64,000 bases of DNA from Akkermansia muciniphila (lineage in GTDB: Bacteria > Pseudomonadota > Gammaproteobacteria > Burkholderiales > Burkholderiaceae_C): assembly GCA_943331105.2 (NCBI GenBank), contig CALQKH020000015.1, positions 31,017-95,016 on the forward strand, in the 5' to 3' direction. A program made the translations under genes and the position numbers. Shown here piece after piece: positions 25,996-32,894 of the stretch. The stretch's first letter is position 1, and every line of letters starts with the position of its first letter. The notes under the pieces were generated by a model. It was not told the origin of the DNA. It saw only the letters and a list, made by a program, of their open reading frames with translations, and searched no databases.

Positions 25996-26898
25996 TCAGT
26001 TGTTTCTTTCTACCACCATGGCAGTCAAAGCGCGCAGCGCGGCCAAACGGTCATCGGGCAATCCGGTATCGGCCAAGGCTTGCACGGCCTGAGCCGCCAG
26101 TGCGTCGGCATAAGCCTTGGCAGCATCCAGCCCCATCAAGGCCACATAAGTGGGTTTGTCGGCGGCTTCATCCTTGCCTGCAGTCTTGCCCAGCGTGGCC
26201 GAATCCGCCGTCACATCCAGGACATCGTCCACCACCTGAAAGGCCAGGCCCAGTGCCTGACCAAATCGACTCAAGGCCGCCTGTATCGGGGCGGGCACGC
26301 CGGGCACACAGGCCGCGCCCATCTGCACGCTGCACAGCAGCAACGCCCCGGTTTTGAGGCGGTGCATCTGGCGCAGCTGGTCTTCACTCAGGCGCTGGCC
26401 CACGCTGGCCAGGTCAATGGCTTGACCTCCGGCCATGCCTTGGTAACCCGAAGCCCGGGCCAACAGGGCCACGCAAGCGGCTTGAACCGCCGCAGGCACA
26501 CTGCCGTCCAAGGGGGTCAAGAATTCGAAGGCCATGGTCTGCAAAGCGTCACCCGCCAGCAGGGCTTGCGCCTCGCCAAACTGCACATGCACCGTGGGCT
26601 TGCCGCGCCTGAGCACGTCGTTGTCCATGCAAGGCATGTCGTCGTGCACCAATGAATACGCGTGGATCAACTCAATCGCGCAGGCAGCATTGAGGGCTGC
26701 GGAGCTGCTGATCGCATCACCCACCGCCTCGGCTGTGGCCAGCACCAACAGAGGGCGCAATCGCTTACCGCCGTCCAACACGGCGTAGCGCATGGCGGCA
26801 CCCAAATCGGCCGGTGAATGCAGGGCGATGCCGGAGGACAACACTTGTTCAACGCGGTCCAGATGCGGCTGCATCCAGGCTTTCAGCTCCAGGCTCAT
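25996..26898 (-). CDS. ispA: farnesyl diphosphate synthase
   Basis: Short-chain trans-prenyltransferase, 300 residues, making farnesyl diphosphate from IPP and DMAPP. The first aspartate-rich motif is DDMPCMDND (about residues 87-95) and the second DDVLDVTAD (about 222-230); [15 protein letters not shown] is the IPP-binding segment. Two residues separate the Asp pairs of the first motif as in bacterial type II enzymes. ATG at 26898 overlaps the xseB stop by 4 nt, which decides the start against an in-frame ATG at 26976. Confidence 0.95.
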   Translation of the reverse strand: MSLELKAWMQPHLDRVEQVLSSGIALHSPADLGAAMRYAVLDGGKRLRPLLVLATAEAVGDAISSSAALNAACAIELIHAYSLVHDDMPCMDNDVLRRGKPTVHVQFGEAQALLAGDALQTMAFEFLTPLDGSVPAAVQAACVALLARASGYQGMAGGQAIDLASVGQRLSEDQLRQMHRLKTGALLLCSVQMGAACVPGVPAPIQAALSRFGQALGLAFQVVDDVLDVTADSATLGKTAGKDEAADKPTYVALMGLDAAKAYADALAAQAVQALADTGLPDDRLAALRALTAMVVERNN

Positions 26899-27149
26899 GC
26901 ACCGCTCCAGGGTTTGAGTTGTCCGCCGTCCAGAACCTGAATCTGATCCTCGACGGCTTTGAGTTTGTCTCGGCAAAACGCCAACAAAGCCGCGCCGCGC
27001 TGGTAACCCGTCAAAAGCTGGTCCAAAGGCATCTGGCCAGACTCCAATTGACTGACCAGTCCCTCTAACTCCGTCAAAGCCGCTTCGTAGCTGGCCGGCA
27101 AAGGCGCAGCTTGGGTGTCAGCGGTGTCAATGGGCGCGGCCTTGGGCAT
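26895..27149 (-). CDS. xseB: exodeoxyribonuclease VII small subunit
   Basis: An 84-residue helical protein that binds the C-terminal coils of XseA in exonuclease VII, which degrades single-stranded DNA. The core [20 protein letters not shown] and the following [20 protein letters not shown] match XseB. An N-terminal extension of about 18 residues rich in Ala and Pro is unremarkable. It opens the xseB-ispA-dxs operon; xseA is not in the window. Confidence 0.93.
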   Translation of the reverse strand: MPKAAPIDTADTQAAPLPASYEAALTELEGLVSQLESGQMPLDQLLTGYQRGAALLAFCRDKLKAVEDQIQVLDGGQLKPWSGA

Positions 27150-27322
27150 GGGGTATTCCGAAGAAAAAACCAGATTTTAGGCCTTAAGCCATGATTTGGC
27201 TGACAGTTGGCCATGTCAACTCCACAAGACGCGACAGGTCCTGGGAAGTTTGGCTGACGGCCCATGGGGTCCTAGCGTTCACCAAGCTGAATGCTTCCCC
27301 ATCCACTGAACGCGGCACAGGG

Positions 27323-27365
27323 TAGAATCGCGGCTCATCGGCAGGCTTTGGCCTGTCATTTTTTT
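27323..27365 (+). promoter_or_regulatory. -10 box followed by terminator-like leader of the Rieske gene
   Basis: TAGAAT (27323-27328) resembles a sigma-70 -10 box, without a convincing -35. A hairpin GGCAGGC-TTTG-GCCTGTC (27340-27357) and a run of seven T (27359-27365) follow directly. No rightward gene lies upstream, so this intrinsic terminator sits in the 5' leader of the Rieske oxygenase gene (ATG 27437) or ends a very short RNA. Confidence 0.5.
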
Positions 27366-27436
27366 GCGTTGTTTTCCTTGAATTCAGCGCTTTGTTCCTG
27401 CCCCTTCATAGGGGGAGTCTCTAGGTCAGGTCACCC

Positions 27437-28564
27437 ATGTCTGATTTAAGTCTTCAACTGCAGCAGGCCGCAAGCCAACTACCAGTTTCCACTTATTTCG
27501 ATGAAGCGCTGTTTCAGCGCGAATTGAACACGCTCTTTCGGCCGGGTCCCCGCTATGTGGGCCATCAGCTGTCAGTACCCAACCCGGGCGATTACTACGC
27601 CCTGCCCCACGAGGCGCAAGGACGCGCATTGGTGCGCAACGCCCAAGGCGGGGTTGAACTCGTCTCGAATGTCTGCCGCCACCGCCAAGCCATCATGCTG
27701 AATGGTCGTGGCAACCTGCAAACCCAGCAAAAAGGCAGCGCAGGCGGCAACATTGTGTGCCCGCTGCACCGCTGGACCTATGCGCCAGACGGCCAATTGC
27801 TCGGCGCCCCTCACTTTGCTCAAGACCCTTGCCTGAACCTGAACAACTACAAATTGCAGGCATGGAACGGCCTCTTGTTCGAGGACAACGGCCGCGATAT
27901 CGCCGCTGACCTGGCAGGCATGGGCCCCAGATCGCAGCTGAATTTTGATGGCTATGCTCTTGACCGGGTTGAGCTGCACGAATGCAACTACAACTGGAAA
28001 ACTTTCATCGAAGTTTATCTAGAGGATTACCACGTCGGCCCCTTCCACCCGGGGCTGGGTCAGTTTGTGACCTGCGACGACCTGAACTGGGAATTCAAAG
28101 AACACTATTCGGTGCAAACCGTGGGCGTGTCTGGCGGTTTTGGCAAGCCCGGCTCGGACACCTACAAAAAGTGGCACGAGGTGCTGCTGAAGTACCGCAA
28201 CGGCCAACTGCCAGAGCGCGGTGCCATTTGGCTGACGTATTACCCCCACATCATGGTGGAGTGGTATCCACATGTGCTCACCGTGTCGACCCTGCACCCG
28301 GTCAGCCCCAACAAGACGCTGAACATGGTGGAGTTTTACTACCCCGAAGAAATCGTGGCCTTTGAGCGCGAATTTGTCGAGGCCCAGCAAGCGGCTTACA
28401 TGGAAACCTGCATCGAGGACGACGAAATCGCCGAGCGCATGGACGCAGGCCGCAAAGCCTTGCTGGCGCGCGGCGACAACGAGGTCGGGCCTTACCAAAG
28501 CCCCATGGAAGACGGGATGCAGCACTTTCACGAGTGGTATCGCCAGCAAATGCAGGCCCTCTGA
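27437..28564 (+). CDS. Rieske ring-hydroxylating oxygenase alpha subunit
   Basis: A 375-residue oxygenase with an N-terminal Rieske [2Fe-2S] domain and a C-terminal mononuclear iron domain. Rieske ligands are Cys80-x-His82 and Cys108-x2-His111; the gap between the pairs is 25 residues, longer than the usual 16-18, through an insert of polar residues. The iron site appears as EDYHVGPFH with His199 and His204. It would oxidise an aromatic or quaternary-amine substrate using electrons from a reductase not encoded here. A DMT exporter gene begins 11 nt after the stop. A terminator-like leader precedes it. Substrate unknown. Confidence 0.85.
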   Translation: MSDLSLQLQQAASQLPVSTYFDEALFQRELNTLFRPGPRYVGHQLSVPNPGDYYALPHEAQGRALVRNAQGGVELVSNVCRHRQAIMLNGRGNLQTQQKGSAGGNIVCPLHRWTYAPDGQLLGAPHFAQDPCLNLNNYKLQAWNGLLFEDNGRDIAADLAGMGPRSQLNFDGYALDRVELHECNYNWKTFIEVYLEDYHVGPFHPGLGQFVTCDDLNWEFKEHYSVQTVGVSGGFGKPGSDTYKKWHEVLLKYRNGQLPERGAIWLTYYPHIMVEWYPHVLTVSTLHPVSPNKTLNMVEFYYPEEIVAFEREFVEAQQAAYMETCIEDDEIAERMDAGRKALLARGDNEVGPYQSPMEDGMQHFHEWYRQQMQAL

Positions 28565-28575
28565 AGCCCGCCCGG

Positions 28576-29436
28576 ATGCAAGCCTCTTGGATGATTTTGT
28601 CGTCGCTTTTTTTTGCGACGATGAGCGTTTGCATCAAATACGCCTCGGAGTACTTCCACACTTTTGAGCTGGTGTTTTACCGAGGTCTGATCGGGATTTT
28701 TTTCATGGTGGCCATTTGTCGTCACCAGCGTGTGGCACTGCGCACACCCATCCCTCTCATGCATGCGTGGCGCTCGGTCGTTGGGGTGTTCTCGCTGACC
28801 GCCTGGTTTTATGCCATCGCCCATTTGCCCCTGGCCACCGCCATGACACTCAATTACATGAGTGGCATCTGGATGGCGGCTTTTTTGGTGGGCGGTTCCC
28901 TGGTCATGGGCAAAGTGCAGGACTTGGCTCGGCAAGCTCCGGTGGTGCTCACCGTGATCGCAGGCTTTGCGGGTGTGGTCATGATCTTGCGTCCCACCAT
29001 TGAGCAAAACCAGCTGTTTGCTGGCGTGATCGGCTTGCTCTCAGGGCTGGGCGCCGCGCTGGCCTACATGCAAGTGGCGGCTCTAGGTCGCGTGGGCGAA
29101 CCGGAAGCCCGCACCGTTCTTTATTTTTCCATCGGTACCGCCCTCACAGGAGCCGTGGCCATGCTGTTTGTGGGCCCAAGCGACTGGGTCTGGCCGCATG
29201 TGGGTTGGCTTTTGCCCATTGGTTTGCTCGCAGCCTTGGGGCAACTGTGCATGACCAGGGCCTACAACAACGGCGCGACATTGGTGGCGGCCAATTTGCA
29301 GTACTCTGGCATCGTGTTTGCTGCGCTTTACGGCTTGTTTTTATTTGGCGACCAACTTCCCCTGATGGGTTGGGCCGGCATGGCCCTGATCATCGCCAGC
29401 GGCATCGCCGCCACCGCCTTGCGCAACCGCACCTGA
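28576..29436 (+). CDS. DMT-family (EamA) transporter
   Basis: A 286-residue inner-membrane protein with ten predicted helices made from two EamA repeats, as in drug/metabolite exporters. The first repeat contains FATMSVCIKYASEYFHTFEL and FYRGLIGIFF, the second GLGAALAYMQVAALGRVG and ends GMALIIASGIAATALRNRT. ATG at 28576 is preferred to 28534, which lies inside the oxygenase gene. The close spacing (11 nt) suggests co-transcription with the Rieske oxygenase, perhaps exporting its product or a toxic side product; this is inference. Confidence 0.85.
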   Translation: MQASWMILSSLFFATMSVCIKYASEYFHTFELVFYRGLIGIFFMVAICRHQRVALRTPIPLMHAWRSVVGVFSLTAWFYAIAHLPLATAMTLNYMSGIWMAAFLVGGSLVMGKVQDLARQAPVVLTVIAGFAGVVMILRPTIEQNQLFAGVIGLLSGLGAALAYMQVAALGRVGEPEARTVLYFSIGTALTGAVAMLFVGPSDWVWPHVGWLLPIGLLAALGQLCMTRAYNNGATLVAANLQYSGIVFAALYGLFLFGDQLPLMGWAGMALIIASGIAATALRNRT

Positions 29437-29478
29437 CCACGAACCCCCGCTGAAGAACATTGAAAGGAGACCTGCACC

Positions 29479-30336
29479 ATGTACAACATGTTGATCACCG
29501 CCCCCCAACTTCAAGCCCTGCAAGCAAACGGCACACCCTGCGCCGTGCTGGACTGCAGTTTTGATTTGATGAAACCCGAACTGGCCGATGGCTTTTTTGC
29601 AGGCGAACGGATTGCAGGTGCACTGCCTGCACATTTGGACAAAAACTTGAGTACACACGCGCCGGGAGAGGGTGTTAACGCGGGACGCCACCCCCTGCCC
29701 CAGCGCGCGGCCGTTGCCAAATGGCTGGGCAGCCTGGGGCTGCACAACGGCATGCAAATCGTGGTGTACGACCGCAACAAAAGCGCTTACTGCGGCCGCC
29801 TGTGGTGGATGCTGAAATGGTTGGGCCACGACGCGGTGGCTTTGCTCGATGGCGGCCTTGCGGCATGGAAAGCAGCTGGCGGTGCCCTCGCCTCTGGTCC
29901 TGCGCCATCGCCGACACCGGCGGAGTTTGCAGTCAAAGCTGCGTTGCGCCAGTTGTTGCTGACTGCAGATGTTTCGGCCGCCTTGGGGCGCCCCGAGCAA
30001 ACCATCGTCGATGCCCGGGCCGGTGCGCGTTTCAGGGGGGAGATGGAGCCGCTCGACCCGGTCGCAGGCCACATCCCCGGGGCCTTGAATCGGCCGTTTA
30101 CCGAAAACTTCACAGAAGACGGTTGCTTCAAATCACCCGAAGCACTGCGCGCCGAATGGGACCAGGTTCTCGCGGGTCGAACACCCAGCACAGTGGTGCA
30201 CCACTGCGGCTCTGGCGTGACGGCTGTGCCCAATTTGATGGCCATGGAAATGGCCGGTTTGGGCACGACTGCGCTGTATGCGGGCAGTTGGAGCGAGTGG
30301 TGCAATACCCCGGGCTTGCCCTGCGCCAAGGGTTGA
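29479..30336 (+). CDS. sulfurtransferase (two-domain rhodanese, SseA-like)
   Basis: A 285-residue protein with two rhodanese domains. The inactive N-terminal domain (about 1-135) contains VVYDRNKSAYCGRLWWMLKW; the C-terminal domain has the active loop CGSGVTA (about residues 233-239), whose cysteine carries the persulfide and whose CG[S/T]GV[T/S]A form points to 3-mercaptopyruvate rather than thiosulfate as donor. AAAGGAG precedes ATG. It is convergent with the ZIP transporter gene, stops 2 nt apart. Confidence 0.9.
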   Translation: MYNMLITAPQLQALQANGTPCAVLDCSFDLMKPELADGFFAGERIAGALPAHLDKNLSTHAPGEGVNAGRHPLPQRAAVAKWLGSLGLHNGMQIVVYDRNKSAYCGRLWWMLKWLGHDAVALLDGGLAAWKAAGGALASGPAPSPTPAEFAVKAALRQLLLTADVSAALGRPEQTIVDARAGARFRGEMEPLDPVAGHIPGALNRPFTENFTEDGCFKSPEALRAEWDQVLAGRTPSTVVHHCGSGVTAVPNLMAMEMAGLGTTALYAGSWSEWCNTPGLPCAKG

Positions 30337-30338
30337 GT

Positions 30339-31142
30339 TCAGTGCTGGTGACCCGCTATAGCACTCACCAGCAGCACCATGCCAATGCCAACGCTCAACC
30401 AGAGAATTTGGGCCGCTGTCTCTCGGGCTGACAGCCGCTTTTGCAGTTGCGGAATCAGATCGGCCAAAGCCACATAAACAAAGCTGCTGCTGGCCACGAC
30501 CAAGAAAAACGGCAACCATTCGCGCAAAGCGTCCACCAACACATAGCCCACAGCGCCGCCCAGCGCCGTGATGGCGCCAGCCATGGACACCTTCACGATG
30601 GCAGCGCGGCGGCTGCTGCTGCCCTGCCGCAAAACGGCCAAGTCGCCCATGTGATGAGGAATCTCATGGGCCCACACCGCCAGTGCAGCGATCATGCCCA
30701 GGTGCATGTCGGCCATGAAGGCTGATGCGATCAAAATACCGTCGCCAAAACAGTGCACGCTGTCCCCGGCCAATACGGCCCATTGGCCCCTGGGGGCATC
30801 TAAATGGTCGTGCTGATGCGCGTGAGAATGAGAGTGAGCGTGACCGTGGTCGTGGCCGTGGCCATGCTCGTGCCCGTGGTGCCACAGCTCGGCCTTGTCG
30901 AGCAAAAAGAAGAACACCAAACCCACCAGCAAAGTCAAAAAGAGCTCATGTGGGCCTACGCCGCTCTCAAAGGCTTCTGGCAACAAATGCAAGAACGACG
31001 TGGCCATCAAAGCCCCAGCCGCCAGGCTCAGCATGTGCTGGGTGTAGCGGCTCAAAACACCAAAACTCAACCAAGCCGCCACCCAAACGCTGCCAATGCC
31101 CGCCAACAAAGTGCCCACCAATATCGCCAATAAAGTCATCAT
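30339..31142 (-). CDS. ZIP-family divalent metal transporter
   Basis: A 267-residue inner-membrane transporter for Zn2+ or related metals. The eight-helix ZIP pattern is recognisable, with metal-site helices HCFGDGILIASAF (helix IV) and WAHEIPHHMGDLAVL (helix V). A His-rich cytosolic loop (about residues 110-135, with many HG and HS pairs) lies between helices III and IV and probably binds metal. Two adjacent ATGs (31142, 31139) are possible starts; an extended frame to 31205 is less likely because it would cross a terminator. No Zur box was recognised. Confidence 0.88.
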   Translation of the reverse strand: MMTLLAILVGTLLAGIGSVWVAAWLSFGVLSRYTQHMLSLAAGALMATSFLHLLPEAFESGVGPHELFLTLLVGLVFFFLLDKAELWHHGHEHGHGHDHGHAHSHSHAHQHDHLDAPRGQWAVLAGDSVHCFGDGILIASAFMADMHLGMIAALAVWAHEIPHHMGDLAVLRQGSSSRRAAIVKVSMAGAITALGGAVGYVLVDALREWLPFFLVVASSSFVYVALADLIPQLQKRLSARETAAQILWLSVGIGMVLLVSAIAGHQH

Positions 31143-31171
31143 GTTTCCCGGAGTGCACCGCACCCCAAAAC

Positions 31172-31193
31172 AAACCGCCCCAATGGGCGGTTT
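31172..31193 (-). terminator. hairpin between dienelactone hydrolase and ZIP genes
   Basis: Perfect 9-bp stem AAACCGCCC (31172-31180) and GGGCGGTTT (31185-31193), loop CAAT. On the minus strand it is followed by TTGTTTTG, a moderate U tract, so it probably ends the dienelactone hydrolase message. Confidence 0.6.
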
Positions 31194-31262
31194 TACAGAA
31201 CACACGCCACAATGGGCGGCTATGAGAATTCACCCCTGAAGGGCCATCTCAGTATTTCAACA

Positions 31263-32159
31263 TCACGCCACACCGAAGCGTTTGAACCAGGCCAACATGC
31301 GCTGCCATCCATCGTCTGCCGCCGGTTTGCGATAGCTGGGGCGGTAGTCGGCATGAAAAGCATGTGGCGCATCAGGATAAACCACAAATTCACTGGCCTT
31401 GGCCGATGCCGGTCCTTTGGCCAATTCGGCTTTCATTTTATCCACCGTATCCAACGGAATGCCGGTGTCTGCACCACCATACAAACCGAGCACTGGCGCC
31501 TTCAAACTGCCTGCCAAAGCCAAAGGGTGCTGCGGGGTTTGGGGGCTGGTGTTGCCCACCAAGCGGCCATACCAAGCCACGCCCGCTTTGAGCCTGGGCT
31601 GGTGAGCCGCATACAACCAAGTGATGCGTCCGCCCCAACAAAAGCCTGTGATGGCCAGCTTGTCGGTGTTACCGCCGTTTGCAGCAGCCCAAGCCACGCA
31701 AGCGTCCAAATCTGCCATCACTTGCGCATCGGGCACTTTGGCAATGATTTCGGACTGGAGTTTGGCCAGCTCGCCATACTCGTTGGGGTCGCCTTGGCGC
31801 ACAAAGAGTTCTGGGGCAATGGCCAAGTAGCCTGCCTGGGCCAATCGGTGGGTGGTGTCAGCGATGTATTCATGAACACCAAAAATTTCTGAAATGACCA
31901 GCACCACCGGCAAACCAGTTTTGCCTGCAGGCGCGCTGCGGTAAGCCGGCATCTTGAAACCGTTGACATCGATGGTCACTTCCCCGGCCAGCAAGCCCGT
32001 GGAGGGCGTTTTGATGGCGGTTTGGGCCATGATGGGCAGCGCAGCCGCCGCGTAACCTACGCCCAAAGCGGTCTTCATGGCCATGCGACGGGTGGTACCG
32101 GCGGCGCCGATTTTCCCGCCCAGCAGGGCTTGGGAATCTTCAAACAGATCTGAGTTCAA
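31263..32159 (-). CDS. dienelactone hydrolase-family protein, exported
   Basis: A 298-residue alpha/beta hydrolase. The catalytic triad is visible as Cys in GFCWGGR (about residue 180), Asp in YGGADTGIP and His in PDAPHAFHADYRPSY. Near the N-terminus TRRMAMKTALGVGYAAAALP is a twin-arginine signal, so the enzyme is probably periplasmic via Tat. No ATG suits the start: TTG at 32159 has AAGGAG 7 nt upstream and is chosen; a distant in-frame ATG at 32210 has no ribosome site. The family opens lactones such as dienelactone; the real substrate here is unknown. Confidence 0.83.
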   Translation of the reverse strand: MNSDLFEDSQALLGGKIGAAGTTRRMAMKTALGVGYAAAALPIMAQTAIKTPSTGLLAGEVTIDVNGFKMPAYRSAPAGKTGLPVVLVISEIFGVHEYIADTTHRLAQAGYLAIAPELFVRQGDPNEYGELAKLQSEIIAKVPDAQVMADLDACVAWAAANGGNTDKLAITGFCWGGRITWLYAAHQPRLKAGVAWYGRLVGNTSPQTPQHPLALAGSLKAPVLGLYGGADTGIPLDTVDKMKAELAKGPASAKASEFVVYPDAPHAFHADYRPSYRKPAADDGWQRMLAWFKRFGVA

Positions 32160-32231
32160 GTGGGGTCTCCTTGGATGGGGTGCACAAACATGGCCATTAT
32201 CTTGGCACATTCAAGTCCTCTAAACTCCAGC

Positions 32232-32891
32232 ATGCCCGAGACCGTGATGCCCATGCTGCCTGTGTTGCCCGTTCTTTACTCTTTTCGCCGCTGCCCTTAT
32301 GCCATGCGGGCACGACTGGCCCTGCACATCAGCGGCGCGGTTTACGAACACCGCGAAGTGGTGTTGAAGCACAAACCGGCCCACATGCTGGCCCTCTCGC
32401 CCAAAGGCACTGTGCCCGTGCTGTGGCTGACCAGCGCGGCAGGCGATCGGGTGCTGGAACAAAGTCTGGACATCATGCTGTGGGCGCTGCGTGAGCAAGA
32501 CCCTCTGGGTTGGCTGCCGAGCGCAGATGCGGCCATGACCGATGCGCTGGGCCTCATCGCACACAACGACGGACCTTTCAAGCGGCAACTGGACCGTTAC
32601 AAATACCCGAACCGATCCGGCTTAGACAGCGGCTCGGCCGATCGCGATGAGGCGGCACTTTGGTTGCGCAGGCTGGATGCGCGGCTTCGCGCACAGCCAT
32701 TTTTGGCAGGCAAGCACTTCGGTCTGGCCGACGCCGCAGTGGCACCCTTTGTGCGCCAATACGCCCACACCGACCCAGCTTGGTTTGCCTCGCAGCCCTG
32801 GGCTGCCTTGGCCGCTTGGCTGACAGCTTTTGAACGCTCTGCGCTGTTTGAGGCCATCATGCAAAAGCACGTGCCCTGGCAGCCAGCTTGA
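32232..32891 (+). CDS. glutathione S-transferase family protein
   Basis: A protein of about 219 residues with an N-terminal thioredoxin-fold domain beginning LYSFRRCPYAMRARLAL, where the Cys-Pro-Tyr (CPYA) resembles glutaredoxin-like or omega/beta GSTs, followed by a helical C-terminal domain (LDARLRAQPFLAGKHFGLAD, the usual N-capping box region). It probably handles glutathione-dependent thiol chemistry in the cytoplasm. The start is uncertain: ATG at 32232 or 32247 both give a sensible beginning, neither with a strong ribosome site. It converges with polA, 3 nt between stops. Confidence 0.8.
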   Translation: MPETVMPMLPVLPVLYSFRRCPYAMRARLALHISGAVYEHREVVLKHKPAHMLALSPKGTVPVLWLTSAAGDRVLEQSLDIMLWALREQDPLGWLPSADAAMTDALGLIAHNDGPFKRQLDRYKYPNRSGLDSGSADRDEAALWLRRLDARLRAQPFLAGKHFGLADAAVAPFVRQYAHTDPAWFASQPWAALAAWLTAFERSALFEAIMQKHVPWQPA

Positions 32892-32894
32892 CGC

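Noticed and set aside
24174..26357. 727-codon rightward open frame opposite dxs and ispA
   Set aside because: Antisense shadow of well-supported genes in GC-rich DNA; composition is His/Gln/Arg-rich and no domain is seen.
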